From assembly GCF_000620845.1 (NCBI RefSeq), contig NZ_KK211189.1, forward strand, positions 945,662 to 1,009,661: a stretch of 64,000 bases of DNA, in the 5' to 3' direction. Numbering within the stretch: the stretch's first letter is position 1; the number at the start of each line of letters is the position of its first letter. The notes below the pieces were generated by a model, which had not been told where the DNA came from, searched no databases, and saw only the letters and a list, made by a program, of their open reading frames with translations. The stretch is from Exiguobacterium marinum DSM 16307 (lineage in GTDB: Bacteria > Bacillota > Bacilli > Exiguobacteriales > Exiguobacteriaceae). Below, one piece after another: positions 36,487 to 45,749 of the stretch. A program made the translations under genes and the position numbers.

Positions 36487-36504
36487 AAGTTTGGTCAATT
36501 CCCT

Positions 36505-36531
36505 TCATTATTTTCTGAAAATTGTCGATAG
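36505..36531 (+). promoter_or_regulatory. Possible SigD-type promoter before the first chemoreceptor
   Basis: GTCGATAG at 36524-36531 resembles the SigD -10 consensus GCCGATAA. The -35 position (TCAT) is poor, so only the -10 supports the call. Chemoreceptors are usual SigD targets in Bacillales. Confidence 0.3.
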
Positions 36532-36569
36532 TATAGAAAATACTGCATGATTGAGAGGGGAATACATAG

Positions 36570-38414
36570 ATGGCATGGAAATCAACATGGTCTAAGGCAC
36601 TCAGCCGGATCAAACGAAAACCGACATGGACGTGGAAACCGACACTCAAATGGAAGCGTAGAGAGAAGCGTGAACGCACGACATCTTTCGGACCGAATAT
36701 TGGAAAGAATTTGACGATTCGTCAAAAGTTATGGGGACTCGTCCTCATCTCACTCGTCATGGTCATTGGCGTCGGCGGTTACGCGCTATTTTCAATGAGT
36801 GACGCGAACCGTCAAGCGGACGACATCGTCAACAACTGGAATAAAGGGCTCGATTACGCTCACGAACTTAATACGCTCGCCGCAAACTACAGAACGCTCG
36901 AGCTCGACCATATCGTCTCAGATGATGCGACGATGAAAGAAGAACTCATGACGCAGATGAAAGAGATTCGTGATGAAATCAATACGATTGCACCGAAGTA
37001 TGAAGGACGTGCTGTAAACGCAGAGGACAAAGAGCTGTTTAATAACTTCTCGCGTCAATGGGAGATGTATCAGCGCGTCTCCGACAACATGTTGACATTC
37101 AGTTCGACAGGCAACACGGGGATGGCACGTTCATATTATGATGCTCAATCACAATCGACATATGATAACTTCACACAAAAATTAGCCAATCTCGTCGACT
37201 ACAACTCAGAAGGGTCACAACGTGTCGGTCAAAACATGGAACGAGAATTCATGCAGTCCCTTATGGCGTTGATTGCCGTGACGGTCGGGGCCGTGGCGAT
37301 TCTCTTATTCTTAGGGTTCAGTTTGTTACGTTCAATCATTCGACCGATGCAAACGTTGCAGACACGCTTTGATGAACTCGCGACACAAGGTGGGGATTTG
37401 ACGATGACGATTCCCGTCACGTCAAACGACGAAATCGCACAAGTCAGTCGTTCGTTCAACACGTTCCTCGGTACACTTCGTGAAATCATGATCGATGTCG
37501 ATGAGACGGCGAAAGTCGTTCTCTCGTCTTCTAAAGACGTATCCGCCGAAGTGACACAACTCAGTCACTATATGGAAGAGACGTCTGGAACGGTCGAAGA
37601 ATTGACGGCAGGCATGGAAGAGACGGCGGCCTCTTCTCAAGAAATGAGTGCTTCGACGACAGAGATGGGCAGTTCGATTGACTCCATCGTCGACTTATCG
37701 AATGAGAGTGCCGATACGGCGAACCGTGTCGAGACACGGGCGCACGAGATGCGGGAACAAGCCGTCGTCTCGAAGACAGAGGCTGTGACCATCATTGAGA
37801 AGAAACAAGTCGAGCTCGCGGAAGCTATTAAAGGGGCCCAATCGGTCGAAGAGATTCGCGTCTTGACGACGGCCATTCTTACAATCGCCGACCAGACGAA
37901 CTTACTCGCACTGAACGCGTCGATTGAAGCGGCACGGGCAGGAGATGCCGGACGCGGATTTGCGGTCGTCGCATCGGAAATTCGTAAACTTGCGGAGAAC
38001 TCACGTCAGACGGTCAACGAGATTCGTGACGTATCGAACACCGTCATCGATTCGGTCGAACGACTCAATACGAGTTCGGAGGACATGTTGACCTTCTTGA
38101 ACACGAAAGTCATGGCAGACTACGATCGTCTCGAAGATGCTGCGACGCAATATGAACAGGACGCGACGGTATTCGGTGAGACGGCGAAGACGTTTGAAGG
38201 CAATGCCCTTCAACTTCGTCACATGACGGACAACATTCTCGGTGTGATACAGGAAGTGGCAACGACCGTGACAGAAGGTGCGGACGGGACGCAGTCCATT
38301 TCGGAGAAAGTTCAACTATCGGTTGAGCGCTTCAATGATGTGCAAACGAAGATGAATGAAACTGAGAAACGCGCGACAGAACTATCGAATCGTGTGGCAC
38401 AATTCAAGCTATAA
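36570..38414 (+). CDS. Methyl-accepting chemotaxis protein with a basic Trp/Lys-rich N-terminal extension
   Basis: 614 residues. An unusual cytosolic leader of about 50 residues, rich in Trp, Lys and Arg ([15 protein letters not shown]), precedes the first membrane helix (about 57-77). Then come an extracellular four-helix sensor (about 80-225), a second helix (about 232-252), HAMP, and the signalling domain with the tip [18 protein letters not shown] and KLAENS. It would report an unknown ligand to CheA/CheW. GAGAGGGG lies before the ATG, and no later in-frame ATG precedes the first helix, so the extension appears real. Monocistronic, with a terminator on each side. Confidence 0.9.
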   Translation: MAWKSTWSKALSRIKRKPTWTWKPTLKWKRREKRERTTSFGPNIGKNLTIRQKLWGLVLISLVMVIGVGGYALFSMSDANRQADDIVNNWNKGLDYAHELNTLAANYRTLELDHIVSDDATMKEELMTQMKEIRDEINTIAPKYEGRAVNAEDKELFNNFSRQWEMYQRVSDNMLTFSSTGNTGMARSYYDAQSQSTYDNFTQKLANLVDYNSEGSQRVGQNMEREFMQSLMALIAVTVGAVAILLFLGFSLLRSIIRPMQTLQTRFDELATQGGDLTMTIPVTSNDEIAQVSRSFNTFLGTLREIMIDVDETAKVVLSSSKDVSAEVTQLSHYMEETSGTVEELTAGMEETAASSQEMSASTTEMGSSIDSIVDLSNESADTANRVETRAHEMREQAVVSKTEAVTIIEKKQVELAEAIKGAQSVEEIRVLTTAILTIADQTNLLALNASIEAARAGDAGRGFAVVASEIRKLAENSRQTVNEIRDVSNTVIDSVERLNTSSEDMLTFLNTKVMADYDRLEDAATQYEQDATVFGETAKTFEGNALQLRHMTDNILGVIQEVATTVTEGADGTQSISEKVQLSVERFNDVQTKMNETEKRATELSNRVAQFKL

Positions 38415-38423
38415 GCAAGTCTC

Positions 38424-38453
38424 AGAACCAGGCAGATGTCTGGTTCTTTTTTT
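38424..38453 (+). terminator. Terminator of the first chemoreceptor gene
   Basis: AGAACCAG and CTGGTTCT form the stem, followed by T7. Confidence 0.88.
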
Positions 38454-38528
38454 ATGAATTTTTTGAAACATTTACAGTTCAGATTTTTTAATAAGGGGTC
38501 AATGTGTTAGATGATTTCAAATTGTTGG

Positions 38529-38555
38529 TACAAATTAGGCGGTCTCGTCCGATAA
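38529..38555 (+). promoter_or_regulatory. Probable SigD-type promoter of the second chemoreceptor
   Basis: TACA at 38529-38532 is separated by 15 bases from TCCGATAA at 38548-38555, close to the SigD consensus TAAA-N15-GCCGATAA (10 of 12 positions). The position, 65 bases before the start codon of a chemoreceptor, fits motility-sigma control. Confidence 0.5.
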
Positions 38556-38619
38556 AAAAAGAGCAACACATCATCATAGAGAGAAAAAGAGGTGAAAGAG
38601 GACTTGTTCCTCGAAAGTA

Positions 38620-40326
38620 GTGAAAAAAATCGCAAAAAAATTGACGTTAACCCAAAAGTTGTTGGGCGCTGTTGGAATGGTTTTAGTTTTAGTGGCTTTC
38701 GGAATGTTATACAATTTGTCGTCACTTCACAATGCAACAAGCCGGTACGAAGAAATGATTGCAAAAGATGTTATGCGAATGAAAGCGGCTGACGCACTAT
38801 CACTCGGAATGACACGTCAAGCTTACGGGTTGAGAGGGTACATGTTAAATCAGGATTCGTCTCATTTAGACAAAGAACGATTGGGCTCGACCGGAAAAGA
38901 AGCGGCATTACGTGAGTTGATTACATTGGCAAACTCGAAAAAAGAGAAAGAATCCTTTGAAAAACTTCTTGAGTTTGCTCTTAACTACGACGAACTATCA
39001 GAAGAACTCGTAGCGGCGATCGATGCCGGGAACGAAAGAGAGGTGGATCGTCTCGGACTTGAAGAAATGCCGGATGTTACTGTTTTCATCACTGAGCAAG
39101 GTGAAATGATTCAAGAAAGTACAGCAGCTGACATGCTGACGAAAAAGGACGAACTTGAACAGTATAGTGACAAAGCGCTGTATTATGCGGCAATCATAGC
39201 AATCGTTATATTTGTCATGACGACACTAGCCGGATATGGATTGTACGTCATGGTGACGCGACCGCTTCGTCAGTTAGCGAAACAAGTGGACATTGTGGCC
39301 CAGGGAGATTTGACAGGAAATGATTTAATGGTTTACACGCAAGACGAAGTCGGGCAATTGATGACCGGCTTCAATCGCATGAAAGGCAACTTGCGCGAAC
39401 TCATTGAACGAGTCACACAAAACGCACAAGAAATCACAGCGCAGTCGGAAGAACTGTACGCGAGCACGGAAGAGATGGCCTCGCAGACAGAGGAGACGAC
39501 ACGTCTCATCGATCGTGTCGTGGAAGACACGGTCGCGCAAGCTAAAGAAGCGACAGGAACGTCTCAAGCTGTAGCTGCTGCAGATGAAGGGATTGGTCGG
39601 ATTGCCGGTTCAATCGGCTCGATTGACGATGACGTATCACAGAGTTTGAAGCTAGCCGAAGAAGGGGGCGCGACGATGACCCAGGCGAAAGACGAAGTGC
39701 TCGCACTGGAACGGGAGACACGTCTGACAGGAGAATCGATTTCGGAACTGAAGCAACAGTCCGATGAGATCGCCCTTATTACCGAGGTCATCCAATCGAT
39801 CACGGACCAGACGAACTTATTGGCATTGAATGCGGCCATCGAAGCGGCACGTGCCGGCGAACAAGGGAAAGGCTTCGCCGTCGTCGCAGAAGAAGTACGT
39901 AAACTTGCCGAGCAGTCGAAGCAGTCGGCGACACAAATCGCCGGGTTAATCGAGTCGATTCAAGCACAATCGAATGCCGTCCTCGACCAACACGTCGTCA
40001 GTGCGAAACGCGTCGAGACGAACACGTTGTTGCTCGAACGGGCGACACGTGCGTTCGAACAGATCGTAAGGCAGCTCGAGACATCGGTCGACAATACGTC
40101 ACACATTCGTATCGCTTCGCATGAAATTGCGGAGACAACGAGACAAGTCGCAACATCTTCTCTTCAAATGTCACAAGACAGTGAAGGGATGGCTGACACG
40201 ATGCGTACGGTCGGCGAGACGGCTGATTCCCAACTCGCCATGATCCAAGAGTTGAACGGGGTCGCCGAGTCGCTCGGCAATATGACGAGTGACCTGCAGA
40301 CGTTGATTGGACGGTTCACGACTTAA
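38620..40326 (+). CDS. Methyl-accepting chemotaxis protein
   Basis: 568 residues with helices at about 14-34 and 190-212, an extracellular helical sensor ([13 protein letters not shown] to QYSDK), HAMP, and the signalling domain with tip [18 protein letters not shown] and KLAEQS. The annotated start is a GTG lacking a good ribosome site. In another frame, a GTG at 38592 follows AAAAGAGG, and its frame crosses to this one at A7 runs near 38623 and 38634, so the N-terminus may be misread or frameshifted. Everything from the first helix onward is intact. No terminator follows directly; the Doc remnant comes next. Confidence 0.88.
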   Translation: MKKIAKKLTLTQKLLGAVGMVLVLVAFGMLYNLSSLHNATSRYEEMIAKDVMRMKAADALSLGMTRQAYGLRGYMLNQDSSHLDKERLGSTGKEAALRELITLANSKKEKESFEKLLEFALNYDELSEELVAAIDAGNEREVDRLGLEEMPDVTVFITEQGEMIQESTAADMLTKKDELEQYSDKALYYAAIIAIVIFVMTTLAGYGLYVMVTRPLRQLAKQVDIVAQGDLTGNDLMVYTQDEVGQLMTGFNRMKGNLRELIERVTQNAQEITAQSEELYASTEEMASQTEETTRLIDRVVEDTVAQAKEATGTSQAVAAADEGIGRIAGSIGSIDDDVSQSLKLAEEGGATMTQAKDEVLALERETRLTGESISELKQQSDEIALITEVIQSITDQTNLLALNAAIEAARAGEQGKGFAVVAEEVRKLAEQSKQSATQIAGLIESIQAQSNAVLDQHVVSAKRVETNTLLLERATRAFEQIVRQLETSVDNTSHIRIASHEIAETTRQVATSSLQMSQDSEGMADTMRTVGETADSQLAMIQELNGVAESLGNMTSDLQTLIGRFTT

Positions 40327-40378
40327 ATGGTTGCAACATGGAGGTAATGACTCAAATGTTCTAACATACTTATCATAA

Positions 40379-40573
40379 TCAAAAAACCACCGTTTTTTGA
40401 TAGTGAATAAACGGACGGCATACGCTGCGTTACAGTTATTTTTGACCCGAAACGGATATAAACTGAGATTAGATGAGACAGAAGCCATTCTGTTTTGTGT
40501 TCGTCCGGCGAAAACACCAATCGAAATTTCTCAGCTCGCATCTGAAATCGAAAGGTGCTGTATTAAAAAATAA
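40379..40573 (+). pseudogene. Remnant of a Doc/Fic-family toxin gene
   Basis: An in-frame segment of 64 codons without a proper start reads KNHRFLIVNKRTAYAALQLF and continues through LTRNGYKL to a stop at 40571. Doc toxins have KNHPF(I/V)DGNKRTA followed by a helix and NGY, so this is clearly the C-terminal half of a Doc-type protein. The catalytic loop is damaged (D-G replaced by I-V, and P by R), and the N-terminal half and the antitoxin are absent. A GTG at 40403 could still start a 56-residue fragment. Probably a decayed toxin-antitoxin locus. Confidence 0.7.
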
Positions 40574-40584
40574 GGTGTTTCACC

Positions 40585-40617
40585 AAAGTCCTGTCTCTTC
40601 GGAGTCAGGACTTTTAT
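40585..40617 (+). terminator. Terminator after the Doc remnant
   Basis: AAGTCCTG-T-CTC and GAG-T-CAGGACTT pair around a TTCG tetraloop with one mismatch, followed by TTTTAT. Confidence 0.8.
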
Positions 40618-40693
40618 ATTCACATCGAAACGATTCGCCATCCAGAAAGTAGGGAATGAACAACAAGGTAAACGACAAAAAGGAGTGGATCAT

Positions 40694-41443
40694 ATGAAGT
40701 ATACGGTCATTACAGGAGCCAGTTCAGGAATCGGGTATGAAGCAGCGAAACTGCTCGCCGAAAAAGGAAAGTCGCTCGTGCTCGTCGCAAGACGAAAAGA
40801 AGAGCTCGAGTCGCTGCGTGATGAGATCAAATCCATCTCGCCTGATTGCGACGTCATCATCAAATCGACCGATCTGTCTTACAGCGAGAACGTCTACGGT
40901 CTCTATGAATCGCTCGCGGACCTCGATATCGAGACGTGGGTCAACAACGCTGGGTTTGGGGATGCCGGACAAATCAAAGATGTGGATTTAGGTAAGATTG
41001 AAAACATGATTCGTTTGAACATCGAGGCGCTCACCGTCTTGTCTAGCCTATATGTCCGGGACTATCACGACGTCGAAGGGGCGCAACTGTTGAACGTGTC
41101 GTCTGTCGGGGGATATCGCATCGTCCCGAACTCGGTCACATATTGTGCGACGAAGTTTTATGTGAGTGCATATACGGAAGGGCTCGCACAGGAATTGAAG
41201 CAGAATGGTGCCAAACTTCGAGCAAAAGTGCTCGCACCGGCTGCAACGGAGACGAGTTTCGCCGACCGGGCACGCGATACGGAAGGATTCGACTACAGCG
41301 AGAACGTCGCGAAGTATCACACGGCGCGCGAGATGGCAGAGTTCTTATATGACTTGCTTGAAGGGGACGAAGTCGTCGGGATTGTCGACCCCGAGGATTA
41401 TTCGTTCAGCCTACGCGGACCGATTAAACCGTATGCCGGATAA
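40694..41443 (+). CDS. Short-chain dehydrogenase/reductase
   Basis: 249 residues from the ATG with AAGGAGTG upstream. Classical SDR motifs are present: TGASSGIG at the N-terminus (NADP binding), NNAG, a catalytic serine in NVSSVGG, and Y-x-x-x-K in YCATKFY. The substrate is unknown; the closest type is the YqjQ/DltE-like oxidoreductases of Bacillales. It is a single-gene unit between terminators. Confidence 0.88.
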   Translation: MKYTVITGASSGIGYEAAKLLAEKGKSLVLVARRKEELESLRDEIKSISPDCDVIIKSTDLSYSENVYGLYESLADLDIETWVNNAGFGDAGQIKDVDLGKIENMIRLNIEALTVLSSLYVRDYHDVEGAQLLNVSSVGGYRIVPNSVTYCATKFYVSAYTEGLAQELKQNGAKLRAKVLAPAATETSFADRARDTEGFDYSENVAKYHTAREMAEFLYDLLEGDEVVGIVDPEDYSFSLRGPIKPYAG

Positions 41444-41445
41444 AC

Positions 41446-41479
41446 AAAAACATCACGCCGTGCTGGCGTGATGTTTTTT
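41446..41479. terminator. Bidirectional terminator at 41.46 kb
   Basis: CATCACGCC and GGCGTGATG enclose GTGCT, with A5 on the left and T6 on the right, serving the convergent genes on both sides. Confidence 0.9.
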
Positions 41480-42353
41480 ATGACGTCGGTACAGAGTAAC
41501 CACCTGTGAAGCGGTGGGTCAAACGACGTGTCCAGTACCGAATCCGAAGGCGCCATACATAGAGTTGTGACGTATTCGGAAGGACGACGTTGTTGACGTA
41601 TTCTGCGAACATATGACGGAACATATGTCCCTCACTTTTGTCATAGGTCGCACTCCACATCCCGTGGTTCTCGACTTCGAGTAGCATCCAAATCATCTCT
41701 TCAGTGAGCGGGTCTTCGTCTGCGAGCTCGGCTGAGAGGGCAGCAAAGCGCTGGCTGCAGATGGCGGCATATAAAGAATGGGCGTGTGGATTATGTGGGT
41801 TGGCGTTCAAATAGCCACTCGCCGTTTTCATGAGTTCATCGACCATGTCGAGGGGGATATCATCGTATACTTGGAAAAATTCGAGAAGCATGGGTACCGT
41901 ATCAGGACCTAATCCGGCAAGTCGGACATAATGCATGACGTGCAGCCCGGCTTCTCCGTAGAATTTTCGGTCAAAGTAATGAATCGCGATAGCACGGTGC
42001 ATGATCGGTACGTCCGGATAGAGCTCGACACCACGAATGAAATGTTGTTCTGCCTCGAACGTGAATCCCGTATCTTCACTGACGATGCCGTTCAGCATGT
42101 GAAGGATATAATGATCACCAAGTTCGCTTGCTGTATCGAGCCATTGTTTGGCTTTTGCGATGTTACCATCACGGATATGTGGATACGCGCGCATAGCAGG
42201 AAAGAATGGATCATTCGGAAAGGCGGTCTCGCCACGTGTCGCTAATGCATCGATTGCTGCAACGTTATACTCGTCAGTCAATTCTGCGAGGAGCATCATC
42301 TCAAGGAATGTGCGTTGGAACTCTGGGGTGTGTATATCGATGGTTTGTGTCAT
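41478..42353 (-). CDS. TPR-like helical repeat protein, unknown
   Basis: 291 residues, all-helical, with tetratricopeptide-like pairs (for example AKQWLDTASELGDHY and AEQHFIRGVELYPDVPIMHRA). No signal peptide or membrane helix, so a cytosolic protein that probably mediates protein contacts. AGGAGGA lies before the ATG on the minus strand. No functional partner is evident in the neighbourhood. I do not recognise a specific family. Confidence 0.6.
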   Translation of the reverse strand: MTQTIDIHTPEFQRTFLEMMLLAELTDEYNVAAIDALATRGETAFPNDPFFPAMRAYPHIRDGNIAKAKQWLDTASELGDHYILHMLNGIVSEDTGFTFEAEQHFIRGVELYPDVPIMHRAIAIHYFDRKFYGEAGLHVMHYVRLAGLGPDTVPMLLEFFQVYDDIPLDMVDELMKTASGYLNANPHNPHAHSLYAAICSQRFAALSAELADEDPLTEEMIWMLLEVENHGMWSATYDKSEGHMFRHMFAEYVNNVVLPNTSQLYVWRLRIRYWTRRLTHRFTGGYSVPTS

Positions 42354-42470
42354 ACGGTGTCCTCCTCACAAGTACTGGTGTCGCTCTATTATACTTGTTC
42401 TCGAAACGAGGGAGTAGCATCTTTTGCAAAAACGGGAAATGAAAAGTATAGCCGGGAAGGAGGGGATGAC

Positions 42471-42695
42471 ATGGCGACGTTCACAGGGTATATCGCAGAG
42501 GTGATGGATGGGAAAATCAGGGTCACTCCGACTCGAGAGGCAGATCCGTTTGATGGGATCGTGTTTCATCTGGAGGAACACTTTTCTGAAGAGAAGCCGT
42601 TTCTCGTCGGTCAATCTGTAAGAGTCGAGCATGATGAGCAAATGACGCGTTCCTTGCCACCGCAAGCGACGGCGCGTCGGGTCGATGTGTTATGA
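42471..42695 (+). CDS. Small beta-rich protein, possibly DUF3221-like
   Basis: 74 residues from the ATG preceded by GAAGGAGGGG; the frame is open further upstream but only this start has a ribosome site. The pattern FTGYIAEVMDGKIRVTPTRE with a later VGQSVRVEHDE resembles small OB-like DUF3221 proteins, but without a signal peptide. It is followed 19 bases later by a small membrane protein gene. Function unknown. Confidence 0.55.
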   Translation: MATFTGYIAEVMDGKIRVTPTREADPFDGIVFHLEEHFSEEKPFLVGQSVRVEHDEQMTRSLPPQATARRVDVL

Positions 42696-42714
42696 TGGGG
42701 ACGAGGTGAACGAC

Positions 42715-42879
42715 ATGGGACAACGGAATTTTTTGTGGCTCGGAGCCGTCATCGGCTTCAGTGCTCTCGTCGTCTGGTTGTTGCAAGATGCGCTCCCGTT
42801 TTGGGCACTGTCGATTCTGCTTCTCGGACTCGGTGCGGTGCTCGGCAATCTCCAACGACGTTTCACACGCGACGAATAA
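42715..42879 (+). CDS. Small membrane protein, unknown
   Basis: 54 residues with two membrane helices (about 6-23 and 27-43) and a basic C-terminus (LQRRFTRDE). ACGAGGTG lies just before the ATG. It is probably cotranscribed with the preceding small gene. No family recognised. Confidence 0.55.
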   Translation: MGQRNFLWLGAVIGFSALVVWLLQDALPFWALSILLLGLGAVLGNLQRRFTRDE

Positions 42880-42882
42880 CAA

Positions 42883-42916
42883 GCACTCCATCATTCAGAT
42901 GGGGTGCTTGTGTCGT
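42883..42916. terminator. Weak hairpin between convergent genes at 42.9 kb
   Basis: ACAAGCAC-T-CCAT and ATGG-G-GTGCTTGT pair around CATTCAG. There is no good T-run on either side, so terminator function is uncertain. Confidence 0.45.
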
Positions 42917-44039
42917 TTTCTTCTTCAATCGGATCTTCCGGAGTGTCTTCGATAATCGAATCTTCCTCACCACTTGGTTCGAGCGTCGTCGGTTCTTCCG
43001 GCTCCGCTGGCTCTTCCGGCTCGGTCGGTTCCTCTGGTTCCGTTACAGGAGGATCGTCTTCGATCGGATCTTCCGTTTCTGGTGGATCCGTCGGTTCCTC
43101 TGGTTCACTCGGTGGTTCCGCAGGTTCTTCCGGCGTCACTTCAGATGTCGTCGGTTCCATTTCTTCCACGACCTCTTCTTCGACTTCTTCCTCAACCGGG
43201 ACTTCCGGTTCAGTGATAGGCGGTGATTCGGGTGAAGTCTCTGGAACGCTTGGCGTTTGTGGAATATAGACAGGTTCGTCGGTCAAGTCAGGCGTGACGG
43301 GCTCAACCGGTGCAAGTTCGACCGGTGGTGGAGCCGGCGCATCTTTTTCAATGAATGTTCGAACGTCCCGTTCAAATAATGCGGTCGGCAATGCGATTCC
43401 ACGTAAATGGATGGCAACGATTCGCCCGGATGCCGAAAGGAGCGGACTACCATACCCATGACGTGGCAAATCAAAGTTCCGAATATAGCCGTTCTCAGCA
43501 AAAGTGACTGTGCCGTTGATTCGTTCTTTCATCGTCAGCGTCGTCAGCGTCTCGTCCTCCGCGGCGATGGCTTGCGTGAATAAGAATGGTGTATGTTCTG
43601 TCTCTTCGATGCGAACGACGGCAATCAGATTCGTGCGACCGACGACGGTGCCGGAGACGGCCACTCCGTCATGATACATGATGATGTTCGTCAAACCGGC
43701 CACGTTCGAGGCGGCCGTGACGACATCGCGTGAGCTCACCAAAAATCCCGTCCCGTAACTGACGGTGAAAAGGCTCTCTCGCAACGTATCGAAGTCGACG
43801 GGTGTCGCTTCATCAGCGGAAACGGTATCTTCGCCGATTCGTAAGTCGACTTGGTCTGCGAGCGAGTCAGTCGAACGTAACATATCTGTGAAATAGGCGT
43901 GTCCGATGTAGGTGACAAAAGCAATGAGTGCGATAGCGAATGGGGTGGCAAATAACCAAATCGTGCGACGTGAGCGACGGCCACACGTCGGACAGACCGT
44001 TTTCGATCGTGTCTTCTTTCCGCAGTGGGGACAAGTCAC
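42891..44039 (-). CDS. Zinc-ribbon membrane pseudo-protease with acidic proline-rich tail
   Basis: 382 residues in four parts: an N-terminal zinc ribbon (C3, C6, C16, C19), a membrane helix (about 27-49), a trypsin-like domain (about 85-235), and a 145-residue tail of Pro-Glu-Glu-Pro-Thr repeats. The trypsin-like domain resembles HtrA-type folds, but every catalytic position is lost: the histidine of TAAH is Ser111 (TAASNV), the aspartate of DLAV is Leu138 (LIAVV), and the serine of GNSGGP is Tyr196 (HGYGSP). It is therefore probably a binding or sensing protein facing the wall. It stands alone; function unknown. Confidence 0.75.
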   Translation of the reverse strand: MTCPHCGKKTRSKTVCPTCGRRSRRTIWLFATPFAIALIAFVTYIGHAYFTDMLRSTDSLADQVDLRIGEDTVSADEATPVDFDTLRESLFTVSYGTGFLVSSRDVVTAASNVAGLTNIIMYHDGVAVSGTVVGRTNLIAVVRIEETEHTPFLFTQAIAAEDETLTTLTMKERINGTVTFAENGYIRNFDLPRHGYGSPLLSASGRIVAIHLRGIALPTALFERDVRTFIEKDAPAPPPVELAPVEPVTPDLTDEPVYIPQTPSVPETSPESPPITEPEVPVEEEVEEEVVEEMEPTTSEVTPEEPAEPPSEPEEPTDPPETEDPIEDDPPVTEPEEPTEPEEPAEPEEPTTLEPSGEEDSIIEDTPEDPIEEENDTSTPSE

Positions 44040-44172
44040 AGGGGCACCTTCTTTCTAAAAAGTTCGATGCTATGCTTATTCCTTCATTTGGAAAGAGGTA
44101 AACAAAAATTTTGGAGGGTTCCACGATCGAACGTTCATGATAGAATCATCAAAAGGTATAGGGGGAAATCCA

Positions 44173-44733
44173 ATGAAATTTATCATCTTATTCGGTCCGC
44201 AAGCCGTCGGCAAGATGACGGTCGGTCAGGCGCTCGCCGATAAAACCGGACTGAAATTATTCCACAACCATATGACGATCGACCTCGTCGGACCGTTCTT
44301 CAATTACGGGACGCCTGAAGGGAAGCGACTCGTCCAACACTTTCGCCAAGAACTGTTCGAGGCGGTCGCCAAGAGTGATTTACCCGGCATGATTTTCACG
44401 TTCGTCTGGGCGTTCGACATGCAGGAGGACTGGGATTACGTGAAGAAGGTGACGGACTTGTTCGAGTCACACGGGGCGGACATTTACTACGTCGAGCTCG
44501 AGGCCGAGATAGAGGAACGCCTCGCGCGCAATACGACGGAGAACCGCCTCACGCATAAACCGTCGAAGCGCGATATTGCCTGGTCCGAAGCGGAACTGAA
44601 ACAGACGGCGACGATGTATCGGTTGAACTCACGTCCAGGGGAATTAGACGTCGAGCATTATCTCCGGATCGATAACACGAACTTAAGTCCAGAAGAGACG
44701 GCGACACAGATTCAACAGGCATTTTACCTATGA
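44173..44733 (+). CDS. P-loop kinase-like AAA protein
   Basis: 186 residues from the ATG with a GGGGGA site; an upstream in-frame ATG at 44137 lacks one. The N-terminus ILFGPQAVGKMTVGQAL is a Walker A (the usual Thr after GK replaced by Met, then Thr). The rest resembles shikimate/gluconate-kinase-sized proteins, with a lid-like EERLARNTTENR region and a DNT near the end. It probably phosphorylates a small molecule, perhaps an antibiotic or nucleoside; the substrate is unknown. Single-gene unit. Confidence 0.65.
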   Translation: MKFIILFGPQAVGKMTVGQALADKTGLKLFHNHMTIDLVGPFFNYGTPEGKRLVQHFRQELFEAVAKSDLPGMIFTFVWAFDMQEDWDYVKKVTDLFESHGADIYYVELEAEIEERLARNTTENRLTHKPSKRDIAWSEAELKQTATMYRLNSRPGELDVEHYLRIDNTNLSPEETATQIQQAFYL

Positions 44734-44767
44734 AAAAGCGAGTCCCCCACATGGGAACTCGCTTTTG
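44733..44767. terminator. Bidirectional terminator at 44.75 kb
   Basis: AAAAGCGAGT and ACTCGCTTTT form the stem around a C/G-rich loop, flanked by A- and T-runs. Confidence 0.88.
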
Positions 44768-45463
44768 TCATGCCCACCAATCGGGGCGTTCATAGTCGAC
44801 CAACACCTGTTTTTCGAGGAGGCGTGGTACGAGGTATGAGGTGGCGTTTGGAAGACGATCATCGAGGTCGGCCGGATGGACCATCACTTCGATGGATCCT
44901 CCTGGTTCGATGGCATCGAGCGTCGCATGGGAGACACCGTCCGCGTAGAACTGATCACTGAACCGTTCGGTCACCCACAAGTCCCGGCGCGTCCCGAGAT
45001 TCGTTAAGGCCCGAAACGTCGTGTCGTATTCTTCGGCGAGGCGAATGATGACGTCATGGAGGACCGGCCAGCCGTGAATGTGATGGTGGCTGTCGAGATG
45101 GTCGAGCGGGAGTCCGGTCGCAAGGAACGCTTCGATTTGGGCTTTCCACTCCAAATAGACGAGTTCCGGGTCAGGCAAGTCTTCAGTCAAGAAGCGGCTC
45201 GTGTAGCGGAACGTGCCGTCTTCTTTCGTGAGAGGGGTACTCGTCTCGGCGAGCGGCTTGCCCCAGGACAAGACGAGATGGACCCCGACGCGGAGCGACG
45301 GATGTTGGTTCGCGAGTCTGACCGCTTCTCCGACGGCATACCCGTTCATGATCATCGTCGCCGAATTGACGATTCCATTCACATGACTGTCGAGCGTGCC
45401 GGCGTTCACACCCGTCGTCAATCCGAAATCATCGGCGTTGACGAGAACGAACGTTTTAGGCAT
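44768..45463 (-). CDS. chbG: Carbohydrate deacetylase, ChbG/YdjC family
   Basis: 231 residues. The YdjC/ChbG metal-site motifs are clear: NADDFG at 9-14, GVHLVLS, and DSHHHIHG. In E. coli ChbG removes one acetyl group from diacetylchitobiose (or its phosphate) so that the GH4 phospho-glucosidase can act. Its start overlaps the IIB gene by 8 bases and it has a weak ribosome site, so it is translated by coupling. It is the last gene of the operon, with the hairpin next to its stop codon. Confidence 0.88.
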   Translation of the reverse strand: MPKTFVLVNADDFGLTTGVNAGTLDSHVNGIVNSATMIMNGYAVGEAVRLANQHPSLRVGVHLVLSWGKPLAETSTPLTKEDGTFRYTSRFLTEDLPDPELVYLEWKAQIEAFLATGLPLDHLDSHHHIHGWPVLHDVIIRLAEEYDTTFRALTNLGTRRDLWVTERFSDQFYADGVSHATLDAIEPGGSIEVMVHPADLDDRLPNATSYLVPRLLEKQVLVDYERPDWWA

Positions 45464-45749
45464 TGACGAGACCGAGTGCCTGGTCGAGGACCAGGTCCCC
45501 TTTCATCATTCCATACGCCATGTTGTCGATGACCGCCACCGGGACGTCGACGGACGATTTGATTTTCCCTTCGAGGTAGCGGACTTGTGGTCCAATCAAG
45601 ATGACGTCGACGTTCGTCTGTTCTTTCAAACGAGACTCTGGAATCGCGTCAATCGATGCATCGAGTCCGCGTGTAGCAGCTTCTTTCCGCATTTTTTCCA
45701 CTAAGATTGATGTCGACATTCCTGCCGAGCAGACGAGTAAGATGTTCAT
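45456..45749 (-). CDS. chbB: PTS lactose/cellobiose-family IIB component
   Basis: 97 residues, the usual size for a free-standing IIB of this family. The phosphorylated cysteine is in LLVCSAGMSTS near residue 7. It takes phosphate from IIA and passes it to the sugar during import through IIC. The gene overlaps IIA by four bases upstream and chbG by eight downstream. Assignment to diacetylchitobiose rather than cellobiose rests on the chbG and GH4 neighbours. Confidence 0.88.
   Translation of the reverse strand: MNILLVCSAGMSTSILVEKMRKEAATRGLDASIDAIPESRLKEQTNVDVILIGPQVRYLEGKIKSSVDVPVAVIDNMAYGMMKGDLVLDQALGLVNA

Noticed and set aside
42930-43220. Short direct repeats that could suggest a CRISPR array
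   Set aside because: The repeats are irregular, codon-based copies of Pro-Glu-Glu-Pro units inside a gene, without constant spacers.
42904-43269. Long serine-rich reading frame on the plus strand
   Set aside because: It is the complement of the Pro-Glu repeat tail of the minus-strand zinc-ribbon protein; it has no ribosome site and its composition follows from the repeats.
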